Source: Phyto melanocephala (lineage: Eukaryota > Arthropoda > Insecta > Diptera > Rhinophoridae). From it: DNA of 64,000 nt. The notes beneath the pieces are model-generated. The model did not search any database. It saw only the letters and a list, made by a program, of their open reading frames with translations, and had not been told where the DNA came from. The position numbers and the translations under genes are program-made. The stretch spans positions 49,151,491 through 49,215,490 of the forward strand of contig OW799235.1 in assembly GCA_941918925.1 (NCBI GenBank). The letters are read 5' to 3'. Below, piece after piece: positions 55,540-64,000 of this stretch (its first letter is position 1; every line of letters begins with the position of its first letter).

Positions 55540-57079
55540 AATAGTTTTATTTGCAAAAATCGTCTTATTCTTTCTCAACTTAAAGTGCCTCTATGTGAAG
55601 CTATTCAATTGAATATGGTATATGGGCTACTACGCATCAATATAAGGGAACATGTACGTCGTGAAAATGTAAAATCGCTTGAAGACTTAATATCTGCGAG
55701 TCGTGAAGAAGAGATGTTTTTCTTGGAAGCCCAGCCCATAATGTCAACAACAACTGAGGACAATAAAGAAACACGAATCGGTGCAGTTTCGGCCGTATTA
55801 AAGCATTAAGAAAAAACCCGATGGTCAACAACAGGCGCAACAAAATCAAATTTCATCTTTAAATTAGCAACATCAACCACAAAAGCCAGATGTTATGAGT
55901 AAACCCGCATTTTTCTGCTATGGATATGGAGCACCCGGTGTATATAGGTCAAACTGTGTTAGAAGTGGCAAAGACAGCCCGCTGTATTTGTGTTTTTCAG
56001 GACGTTTGAGCTGAAGTTACGTTAGCAGATGGTTCAGTTTCTACTGGTAAAGTTATATCCATTATCTGTGATAAAGTCATTGGCAGTAGAGTGCGTTGAA
56101 GGCTAATTTATCTACCAAATGCCACGAAAAATAGAACTCTTGATTTTCTTGAACAAGCAGGCATTTTGCTTAATATGGCTCAAAAGTATTGGTATTTTGA
56201 GGATAAACCAAAGGTAAGATACACATTTTCTAATTTATTGGAAACGAAAATTTGTTCAATGAAAATTAATGAAGAGCAATCTCCGAGCACAAAAGCCGTC
56301 AAGGAGATGACTTTATTTATTAATTTTATTGAAAATAATCATTTTTGTCACCTTTACCCAAAACCCCAAAATATGATATGTCAAAGAGGAATGCCTCACC
56401 TTTGCTTAAAACACCCAGTTGTTGTCTCCCATGCGCTCAAAGTACGATGCCTAGAAATATCGGATTAGTATTCTCAAGAAAAGGACATCCCACCGGCTAA
56501 AACTAGCCGGCATTATACAACCGAAATAAACCAAGAAACGTTAAGGAATTGCTGTCATTTCTACAATCTTGTTCGTGGTATCGACGTTTTATATCATCAA
56601 ACCGTTATCAGCGCTTTCAAAGAAGAATGCAGTATGGCGTAGGGACCCAGAACAGCAAAAATCATTTGATCATCTTAAGAAGTTGTTAACAACAGCTCCA
56701 ATACTTAAGCAAGCTATCGATGATGAACCATTTATACTGAAAACTGATGCTAGTGGTTATGCTTTAGGTGCAGTTTTGCTCCAGGGGAAGGGCCAAGATG
56801 AGCATCCCATCGAGTACGCTAGCAGACTCTTATCGAATACAGAAAGGAACTATTCAACAATTGAACGTGAAGCACTTGCAATTGTATGGGCTGTGCAAAA
56901 ATATCGTGGTTATATTGAGGGAGTTCCTGTGTGTTTATTTGAAAAATCTAAGAGAGGTGCACGAATCTATTTGGTTGGAAATTAGGCATTCAACCTCTGA
57001 GCCAAAAGAATATAGCAAGAATAAGTTGCTCCAACGACGAAATCCCGGTAGAAAATCCAACGAAATGAAAAACCAATAA
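55540..57079 (+). pseudogene. Second Ty3/gypsy element, heavily deleted relic
   Basis: Pieces of a different gypsy lineage, in order. Gag end (LKVPLCEAIQLNMVYGLLRINIREHVRRENVKSLEDLISASREEE, 55574-55715). A zinc knuckle with one Cys lost, CYGYGAPGVYRSNC (~55917-55960). A protease segment (AEVTLADGSVSTGKVISIICDKVIG, ~56008-56090; ATKNRTLDFLEQAGILLNMAQKYWYFEDKP, ~56120-56215). RNase H (LKTDASGYALGAVLLQG, HPIEYASRLLSNTERNYSTIEREALAIVWAVQKYRGYIEG, 56740-56930). Most of the reverse transcriptase is missing and no LTR or integrase remains. Its right edge abuts the LTR of the BEL element. Confidence 0.8.
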
Positions 57080-57116
57080 ATTAGGATTTCGTACAAGAGA
57101 TGTATTTGCACAATTT

Positions 57117-57368
57117 TGTTACCTTTTCAAAAGACTGGTTAAACGAACAAGACAACTTAATTTATCTCTAGCTCTGAAAAACGGAAGTAACATTTAGGCA
57201 TAATAAGACCTTGTGGTAGTTTAATATAGGCATTATGTATGACAAAGACAACATGATTTATGCTGCATTCAGCTTACATATATGTGTATTGAACTTATAG
57301 GGAATAATTTGCCCATCTCAATTATTAATGTCAATTATGAGTAATCATAAAGGCTTTTGACATTAACA
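57117..57368 (-). repeat. BEL element I, 3' LTR (lower edge tentative)
   Basis: On the minus strand TGTTAATGTC begins at 57368, straight after the polypurine-like GGCGGGCGGCAA. The tentative end is ...GGTAACA at 57117, giving TGTT...AACA. The 5' LTR is beyond the window, so the length is unconfirmed. Confidence 0.45.
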
Positions 57369-57694
57369 TTGCCGCCCGCCTTGCAGGATATCTGCAAATA
57401 ATTGGGGAATGCGATTGGCCATGTCGTAAATGTTGCTTCCGGTACAAAATTAAACTGATTATTAATTTTATTTACAAGAGTAGTTAATTATATAGAATTA
57501 ATTCAATGCAATGTAAAAAATATTCGTATAGTATATAATAATTAAGTTTAAGTAAATAATTCATTTATGATAAATATGTTCAAACATAATTTAGATGTAT
57601 GTATATGTATAATAAAAAATTAAGTATAAGTATTGGTAGTGTGATACGTTCTGTGGTTTCTGTTTCTTGCCTAAAAGTGGATATTTAAGAAATT

Positions 57695-58585
57695 TTAGAG
57701 TGCGCATGGACCATAGATTGCCCATCCAAATACCGTGCTTTGTGCGGTCGGAAACCCTACGCGAAAAAAAGCTCCTTGACTTATTACTTTTGGATACAAA
57801 TCGACTCCAATGATGATGTCGATGGAGGCTGATTCATAAAATTTGGAGTCTGCAAGGAATAAATCTTTAAAATTCCTTTTATAGGATTCTGGGAGCGATT
57901 GTGCTGGAGTGAGAAGCGTAATGCGGTTGTCAACCCGAAATGTACCTTCTATTTTAGAAGATGAGTCATACCTCGACATTAATGTAATTGGACATATGGT
58001 TTCTTCATGTAGTGTGTATGCGGTTAACTTTAATTCGTCGATTAGTATCTGTGATACACGACTGAATGGAGATCCGGTATTCAACAAACAACGAGCATGT
58101 GATGTTGTGGTGTCAATCTTAACTAACACCGTGGGAAGAAGTATAAGCGTGTTTTGGCGTATTATACTAGACAGTGAGGCAGACTTTTAGGTGGGCTGAG
58201 GTGGTGTTCTACTTTTTTGCTTAGATGCCGACGGTTTTCGGGTTCTGGATGACGAAGGTGCTCTAGAACTGGATGAACGCGAGCGAGATTGTGAAGAAGG
58301 AGAAAGAAGATCTTTCTCTAGTCCAGGGTTGCAATGCAAGAGCGTGTGGTGAAATTTCTGACAGTGCTTACATCCGTGCTTGGAAAAGCATGTGCCGTGA
58401 GAATGGTCATGTGCCAGGCAGTTGGTGCAATAATTGTTGTCGTGAACTGCACGGATACGATCGAAAATGTTCATATCCAAGAATTTTTTCCATGTGCGAA
58501 GAGGATGTGGACGTTTGCATAGACGAAATTTTCTTGAAACAGATTTGGATTTGGGTTTCGAAGATATGGAAGTAATTTTAGGCAT
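57695..58585 (-). CDS. BEL ORF3: zinc knuckle, Ser/Arg-rich linker and retropepsin-like domain with NTG active site
   Basis: Third ORF of BEL I, starting 58 bp after pol, ATG 58585. Residues ~22-75 repeat the gag Cys/His array (RLCKRPHPLRTWKKF, YCTNCLAHDHSHGTCF, CKHCQKFHHTLLH). A Ser/Arg/Lys-rich stretch (SQSRSRSSSSRAPSS) follows. A stop TAA at 58187-58189 interrupts, but the same frame continues to 57695 with VLVKIDTTTSHARCLLNTGSPFS and ends IDIIIGVDLYPKV...TAQSTVFGWAIYGP, a full DUF1758-type protease fold with Asn replacing the catalytic Asp (NTG). About 297 codons in all. Similarity to the ORF at 1177-1701 exceeds that to this element's own gag. Probably made from a spliced mRNA. Role unknown: an RNA-binding, catalytically dead protease-like protein is the plain reading. 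Confidence 0.7.
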
Positions 58586-58591
58586 GATGAG

Positions 58592-58606
58592 CTGGAAGAG
58601 AACGGA
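58592..58606 (-). promoter_or_regulatory. Candidate 3' splice acceptor in front of ORF3
   Basis: Minus strand CCGTTCTCTTCCAG ends at 58592, six bases before ATG 58585. Pyrimidine tract plus CAG; matches the arrangement at 1145-1176 in the other BEL copy. Confidence 0.5.
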
Positions 58607-58642
58607 TTTCTAAATAAGTAATGAGTTATTTAAGAAAAAAAT

Positions 58643-59503
58643 CTAAGATTCTGTGGGGAGCATTATCAGTTTGACGATAGGTCTAGTTATTACACCGCGT
58701 TGGGTGAGAACGGTAGCAACACGAACTCTATTATCTGAACCAAGGTAAATTTTAGTAATTCTGCCTAATCGCCACGAATTAGGTGGTAGATTTTCGTCTT
58801 TAACTACGACTAAATTACCTTCTTTTAGGTCGAGTTCAGGTTTCTGCCATTTGTTTCTTTTATGCAGTTCCTTGAGATACTCAGTTTTCCATCAAAAACA
58901 AAAATTTTGGTGAATTAGTTTTAGCCTTTGCCTTTGTTCGTAACAGAAATTGATGAATCATTAATTTGAGGATCAATTGGAGCTAAAATTGGACCTCCAA
59001 TAAGGAAATGCCCTGGGGTTAGGGCACAAAGATCGGTGGAATCATGTAAGACAGGAGAAATCGGCCGAGAATTAAGGCACGACTCAATCTTTGACAAAAG
59101 TGTGCCCAACTCTTCAAATGTATATTTATAGTTCCCTGTGACTTTTTGAAATGTGTTTTGAAACTTTTTACTCCAGCTTCCCATAAACCGCCCATATGTG
59201 GAGCTCCAGCTGGAATAAAATGCCATGAAATATTCTGAAAGGAATAGTTGGCTACTATACATTGCTGGAAAGTTTGCATGAACTGTTTTGATAGAACTTT
59301 AGAGGCACCTACGAACGTCGTGTCGTTATCCGAGTGAAGGTGTAAAGGACACCCTCGTCGGGCTACAAACCGGCTAAATGCAGCTAGAAAGGCTTGTGTG
59401 GATAAATCCGACGTGGCTTCTAAATGAATTGCTTTAGTTGAAAAACATACGAACACACATACGTATCCCTTGGATATGCGACATGCTCGGCCAGAATAGC
59501 TTT
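58643..59503 (-). pseudogene. pol: BEL I integrase core and DUF5641 tail (frameshifted)
   Basis: Continuation of pol. Core: MFVCFSTKAIHLEATSDLSTQAFL, HLHSDNDTTFVGA (second acidic residue), HFIPAGAPHMGGLWEAGVKSFK (Glu). A frameshift near 59155 moves the reading to YKYTFEELGTLLSKIESCLNSRPISP...LTPGHFLIGGPI, and another break near 58921 precedes the tail LVVVKDENLPPNSWRLGRITKIYLGSDNRVRVATVLTQ...IVKLIMLP, stop at 58645-58643. A one-base loss near 59518 separates this part from the upstream ORF inside TGVDFA. Same family as the integrase at 1-996. Confidence 0.85.
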
Positions 59504-61728
59504 TTACATCAAATGGTCGGCGAAATCCACACCAGTATGCGTAAAAGGACGTGAAATTTCAGTTCTCTCTGAGGGTAAGGCGGCCATTATTTGTTTCTGA
59601 CATCTTTTCTTATATATAATACATGTCTTGCATTTATTAATTGTGGACCTTATAAGGTTCTTTGCCCTTGGGATCCAAAACTGTGTCCTCAGAAGACGCA
59701 ATACTAGTTGATTGCCTCCGTGTAAGCTTACGTCATGGACAAATTTGACCAAAAGTCTGGAAAATTGTGAACTATATGGCAGTATAATGGGATGTTTTTC
59801 ATTATATGTAAGACCTGGAGTAGATTCCAATCTGCCACAGCAACGAATTATTCCATCAGAATCTAAAAATGGACTTAAGTTCAGAATTCTGCTTAAGGTA
59901 GATATATTTTGTTTGGCAGCTAGTATCTTATGCTCGTTTGGATAACATGCCTTTTGACTGACTGAAATGAGTTGGTCTCGGACTGTTCTAATTTCTGAAC
60001 TGGATAGATCAAGTGATTTTGTTAAGAAATTAAACCTATGTCGAGGATGAGTTCTATAAAAAAATCTGTATACGTATGCCATGACTCGCAATGCCTGGTG
60101 AAAAGAAGAAAATCTATCTAACAGATCCTCGAAATTTGAAAAAGAGGAAAAGTGAACTCTGACGGGCTTTACTTCTAAATTAGTACTTGTAGTAGTGGAT
60201 AAATTGGATTTAGGCCACTTTATGTTGTCTTCCTTAAGCCAGCTTGGCCCAGACCACCAGAAGTCGTTATTCAACAAATCTTGTGGAAAAACACCGCGGC
60301 TTGCCAAATCTGCTGGATTCGAATCCGAATTGACGTGATTCCATTGATCATAGTTGATTACTTGAGAAATTTTCGATACTCTGTTTGCTACAAATGTTAG
60401 CCAATTGCACGGTGGTTTTGCAAGCCACGAAAGAACAATTGTTGAATCGGTCCAGCAATAAACGTCATGTTTCTCGATGTCCAGATCTGGCAGTAGATTT
60501 TCAATCATTTCAGCCAAAAGAACTGCTCCACAAAGTTCTAGTCGAGGAATTGACAGGGTCTTAATAGGAGCCACCTTAGTTTTGGATGATATTAGGCAAA
60601 TCGAAGGGGAATTCGAATCTGAAATTCGAACATATAAAGCTGCTGCGTATGCTTTTTCAGAGGCATCACAGAATCCATGGAATTGGATTTCAGCCTTAGG
60701 ACAATAATTAATCCATCGAGGAATGCGAATATTGTTGATATAGGGGTAGTTCGACTGAAAACTTTTCCATTTTTGAAGTGAATCTGGAGCGAGAATGTCA
60801 TCCCAGCCAGTACCATCCATCCATATCCTTTGTATTATAATTTTTGCCAGAACAATACAAAGTGCTAACCAACCCACGGGATCAAAAAGTTTCGCTATTT
60901 GGGACAAAACTTCTCTTTTTGTATATTTTGGAGATTCTAACAAAGGATTGGCGGTAAAGTAGAATTCATCTGAACATGCATTCCACCGGATTCCTAAAGT
61001 TTTAGTGGAACTGTTATCTTCTAATTTCAAAAAATCCTCATGTAAAAGATGATCTGATGGAATATCTGCTAAAATATCCTTTGAGTTGGATGTCCACTTT
61101 CGCAGCGAAAATCCTGCTGACTGTAGAGCTTGGACTAGCTCATTTTTAGCTTTTATTGCATCGAGTTTTGTATGAGCTCCTGAAAGAATATCGTCAACAT
61201 ACATTGAATTCCGAAGTATGGCACTAGCAGTGGGATAAATGGCTTTCACATCATCTGCCAGCTGTAGAATATTTCGAATAGCGAGATATGGAGCACAGTT
61301 CACGCCAAACGTAACAGTCTTCAATTCGTAATCAGAAATTGGACCATCTGGATTACTTCGGAATAGAAGTCTTTGGTACGGAGTATGATCAGGATTCACT
61401 AGGATCTGCCTATACATTTTTTGAATGTCGGCGTTAAAAACGAATCGAAAAAACCGCCATTTCAAAATTAATAAAGTAAGGTCACTCTGAAGAATTGGTC
61501 CTCTGAAGAATTGGTCCATTAGACGAAGGAGCCGATGCATTAAACACTACTCGAACTTTCGTAGTGGTGCTATCAGGTTTTATAACAGCATGATGCGGCA
61601 GGTAATAACTCTGTGAATTCTCTGATAGATTAGGTGATTTAATTTGAAACATGTGACCTAAGTCCTCATATTCTTGAACAACCTTATCGTAGTCAAGCTT
61701 GAAACTTGGATTTCGGATTAATCTAGCC
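59504..61728 (-). pseudogene. pol: BEL I reverse transcriptase, RNase H and integrase N-terminus
   Basis: Long open part 61540-59504 (678 aa). RT: FVFNADIQKMYRQILVNPDH (first Asp), SMYVDDILSGAH (YVDD catalytic pair). RNase H: FHGFCDASEKAYAAALYV, LELCGAVLLAEM, YCWTDSTIVLSWL, NPADLASRG. Integrase zinc region: HDVSLHGGNQ...CKTCIIYKKRCQKQIMAALPSER. Upstream, 61728-61517 encodes the RT lead-in (HHAVIKPDSTTTKVRVVFNASAPSSNGPILQ), cut off by a 16-bp tandem duplication at 61485-61516 that shifts the frame. The catalytic residues seen are intact, so this part decayed recently. Confidence 0.9.
61485..61516 (-). repeat. 16-bp tandem duplication in BEL I reverse transcriptase
   Basis: ctctgaagaattggtc at 61485-61500 is repeated exactly at 61501-61516. 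16 is not a multiple of three, so the reverse transcriptase frame is lost here. Confidence 0.9.
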
Positions 61729-62253
61729 TCATTTCGAAAGAACTGTGAAACGTGAAATTTCCCTATTTAAGGAAATTTCACAAAAGTGTGACCTAATTAT
61801 TGAGCTTGGACAAGACTGGCTAGAAATTGGACCGGTAAGAATCCAGCCGAAGACAGTTTCCTGAGCAATTAAGGATTCGCACACATTATGTTTAGTACCG
61901 GAACATACAATTGAGGGGAAAATATCTCCTCCAATTAACAAGTCAATCTTTGAACTGCAATAGAATTTAGGATCAGCTAATGATATCTTAGGAAGTTCAG
62001 AAAATAGTGAACTGGAAATAGTTTGTGATGGTAGATTATTCGAAAGATGAGGAACTACAAGTGCGGTGACTGGATTCATAATGTCGCTATTGACATGAGA
62101 ACCTAACACAAATGAACACTGGCGTTGAACATTAGCTGAAACTGTATTTTTTAATCCCGAAATTTGTGCATTCGTTCGTTGGGAAGGAAGTTGGAGAAGA
62201 TTAAAAATACGTTCAGAGTAATGTGCCTTCTGAACCAGAATCGATTCAGGCAC
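61729..62253 (-). pseudogene. pol: BEL I aspartic protease (DUF1758 type), broken at the active site
   Basis: From gag the frame reaches ...YQARA, then TGA, IDSGSEGT, another stop and a frame change, so the catalytic DSG is present in the DNA but cut out of either long frame. The remaining domain is open: FNLLQLPSQRTNAQISGLKNTVSANVQRQCSFVLGS...PKISLADPKFYCSSKIDLLIGGDIFPSIV...QETVFGWILTGP. It frees gag and pol proteins by cleavage in active relatives. It overlaps the gag frame end at 62246. Confidence 0.8.
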
Positions 62254-63739
62254 GTGCCTGATATTTTATTCCCAAATGACATATATTTACCCAGGCTGTA
62301 CCCAATATGATTCCTGTAGAGTTAGTAGCGAAGCAAGACTGAATTTGATTAGAATTTGAACCGTTGATGGACTGTATATTTTTTGGATTAAGGTGCGAAA
62401 ATGGGGATGAATTTGGATTTAGTGTGGAACTTGATGATTGAAAAGATGAACTAGGATTATCAACTTCCTTATGTAGAAGTGTGTTATGTCTTTTCTGACA
62501 TTTGAAGCAATTATGATTACTAGTGCAATTTCGCATACTATGCGTTTTCGAAAAACAGTTTAAACATAAACCTTCTTTCTTTATTTCACTAAATCTTTGT
62601 TGATATCCCATTTTTAAAAATTTTGGACATTGGCGAATAGTATGGGTTTCTTTAGGACACAGATGGCATTTTTTATTTGAAATATTTGTACGAAAGCTAT
62701 TTAGTTGCTTATTCGAATTAAAGTTTAATGTGGCTTTAGATTTTGTATCATGGCTTTTAGAGATATAAGTTGTAGAACCCCGAATATCTGATACAGATTC
62801 TAGAGTCCTATAACGGTTAGTGAGAAACTCATCTAACTCTGACCATTCCGGAATAGCAGTTTTATCCTCCAATTGCTGTTCCCATAAGGTCGACGTACTT
62901 TCTGGGAGTTTGTGTGTACAAATAAATAAAAAAATTGGATCCCAACTTGATACATTGATATTGTAAAGTTTAAGTATACTAATGCACGAGTTAATACTTC
63001 TCTGGAGTTGTTTCAGGTCTTTTCCTGATTCTAAACTAATGGTCCGGAGGTTGAAGAGGATCTTCAATTGACCATTTACGAGGACTCTTCGATTCTCGAA
63101 CCGCAGACACAAATCTTTCCAAGCCAGATCGAAACCCTCATTAGTAAGTGGACTTCTCTGAACTATTTCCCTAGCCTCACCTTTCGTTTTTTGGGTCAAG
63201 TAAAACATCTTTTCAACATTACTAGCCCGTGAATTGGAGACAACCGCCGTGAATAGATCACGAAAGGTTGGCCAGGATGCGTAATTTCCATTGAAAGCTT
63301 CGATTTCAATCGGAGGTAAATGAAGGCCAGGTGAATTTGATAAATAAGCCTTTTGTGATCCGATATCACAAGACGTACTAGGATGTACTAAAATATCAGC
63401 TTGCGGAACAACAGCTTCCGAATCAGACGCGGTTTGCGATCGCATGGTTTCCGAAATTTCTGATAATTTTATCAGACAATTGCAGTAGGTTGTATAGCTA
63501 CTTTTGTATTTGGATTTGAACGTTTCCAAATCTAATGGTTCCTCATTTTCACTAGCCTCCTTTTCAGCCTCCAGTAGATATTGCTCGTAAGCTACCTTAA
63601 GGCGAGACCAGTTGGACTTAAGTTCGCACTGATGGACTTCGAGTGCATGCACTGAGGTTAGCGGAAGCTCGTTGTTGTTGAAATCAGCTTCAAACTCAAC
63701 AATACTGTCTGCTAGTCGGATAAATTGATCGAGAGACAT
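62246..63739 (-). CDS. gag: BEL I gag: DUF1759-type capsid and zinc knuckles
   Basis: 497-residue ORF, ATG 63739. The N-terminal helical half (SNWSRLKVAYEQYLLEAEKEASE) leads to the BEL capsid signature LPPIEIEAFNGNYASWPTFRDLFTAVVSNS, KMFYLTQKTKGEAREIVQRSPLTNEGFDLAWKDL (residues ~145-215). Zinc knuckles lie at ~345-415: CHLCPKETHTIRQC, LCLNCFSKTHSMRNC, CFKCQKRHNTLLH. A Ser/Asn-rich linker then leads to the protease (ILGTAWVNICHLGIKYQARA), with which it is translationally fused in BEL elements. The reading frame is undamaged to the protease active site, so this gag could still be made. Assembles particles and packages RNA. Confidence 0.9.
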   Translation of the reverse strand: MSLDQFIRLADSIVEFEADFNNNELPLTSVHALEVHQCELKSNWSRLKVAYEQYLLEAEKEASENEEPLDLETFKSKYKSSYTTYCNCLIKLSEISETMRSQTASDSEAVVPQADILVHPSTSCDIGSQKAYLSNSPGLHLPPIEIEAFNGNYASWPTFRDLFTAVVSNSRASNVEKMFYLTQKTKGEAREIVQRSPLTNEGFDLAWKDLCLRFENRRVLVNGQLKILFNLRTISLESGKDLKQLQRSINSCISILKLYNINVSSWDPIFLFICTHKLPESTSTLWEQQLEDKTAIPEWSELDEFLTNRYRTLESVSDIRGSTTYISKSHDTKSKATLNFNSNKQLNSFRTNISNKKCHLCPKETHTIRQCPKFLKMGYQQRFSEIKKEGLCLNCFSKTHSMRNCTSNHNCFKCQKRHNTLLHKEVDNPSSSFQSSSSTLNPNSSPFSHLNPKNIQSINGSNSNQIQSCFATNSTGIILGTAWVNICHLGIKYQARA

Positions 63740-64000
63740 TTTGAATTGTCAATGTAATTGAATGCTTTATTTCAGAAAAAATCGTAATAGACTTGTACCA
63801 AGTAAAAACAAATTTAATTTTTCTTTTTCTAATTTTCCTTTCTCATGAAATTTCAGAACCGGTAAGACTTATATATTTTGTAAGACTTGTGTAGATATTG
63901 TATAAAAAGTTAAATTTACCAATTTTGTTTTTCAAGCTAGGAAGTTAGCAATAATAAACTGCTCTAAAAGTTTATAAATAAAGTAAAATAAAAGAAAATG
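63740..64000 (-). other. BEL I 5' untranslated region / edge of window
   Basis: No ORF. It shows no match to the 3' LTR (57117-57368), so the 5' LTR must lie beyond 64000. A ttggtacaagtc stretch (minus strand, ~63795-63810) is a weak primer-site candidate. Confidence 0.35.

Larger units (their letters stand above)
57117..64000 (-). mobile_element. BEL/Pao retrotransposon I, nearly complete, minus strand, cut by window edge
   Basis: Order on the minus strand: 5' untranslated region (64000-63740), gag, protease, reverse transcriptase/RNase H, integrase, DUF5641 tail, ORF3, polypurine tract, 3' LTR. The 5' LTR is not in the window. It carries at least five inactivating lesions, described under the parts. 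Confidence 0.85.

Noticed and set aside
60477..60816. Frames of 76 and 74 aa over the BEL RNase H
   Set aside because: Overlap the conserved 678-aa frame; shadows.

Overview
This is eukaryotic, strongly AT-rich DNA that looks like an intronic or intergenic stretch of a higher fly (Diptera). The evidence is one host coding exon, on the minus strand at 21648-21717, which matches the myristoylated N-terminus of neurocalcin (Nca) and ends in a phase-1 splice donor. Everything else I can identify is transposable-element (TE) material of insect type: BEL/Pao and Ty3/gypsy LTR retrotransposons, non-LTR fragments, Tc1/mariner, PIF/Harbinger, hAT, pogo, Transib and Helitron-like repeats. The species is not determined. 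No prokaryotic genes, rRNA, tRNA or CRISPR arrays were seen. Layout, 1-19.4 kb: the 3' end of a plus-strand BEL element (integrase, a third ORF, LTR) is followed by AT-rich DNA and minisatellite-bearing Helitron-like repeats. Then comes an 11.8-kb gypsy array, LTR-internal-LTR-internal-LTR, flanked by a single 4-bp target duplication. Two more Helitron-like copies lie head to tail just after it. Layout, 19.4-33.4 kb: a CACTG-terminated DNA transposon (D1), the neurocalcin exon and a long minisatellite repeat (B2) come first. A nested pile follows: a Harbinger-like fragment with inverted arms, a hAT relic, and a 4.75-kb TIR element. That TIR element contains a larger CACTG-family copy with a decayed arthropod gene and a hAT-like TIR element that holds a DD37E transposase. 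Layout, 33.4-49.9 kb: short relics of a Jockey-like 3' end, a Harbinger deletion derivative, a DD41D mariner, a 1.49-kb TIR element with 8-bp target duplications, a Tc1-like relic, a Harbinger-type MITE, a pogo-like insertion inside a B repeat, and several copies of a GTGCCGAAT repeat (family G). Layout, 49.9-64 kb: a structurally complete Transib (RAG1-like) element with TIRs and a 5-bp target duplication, non-LTR endonuclease and gypsy relics, and a nearly complete minus-strand BEL element running off the right edge. Most coding regions are broken. Four features deserve attention. (1) Both BEL copies carry a third ORF after pol that repeats the gag zinc-knuckle/retropepsin module; each ORF sits just behind a polypyrimidine-AG splice acceptor, and the one with a preserved active site reads NTG instead of DTG/DSG. 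(2) The middle LTR of the gypsy array looks like a 5'/3' LTR recombinant, as unequal crossing-over predicts. (3) The CACTG family has roughly 190-bp TIRs and carries a DDE-like gene I cannot assign to a described superfamily. (4) The Transib copy retains perfect 5-bp target duplications.
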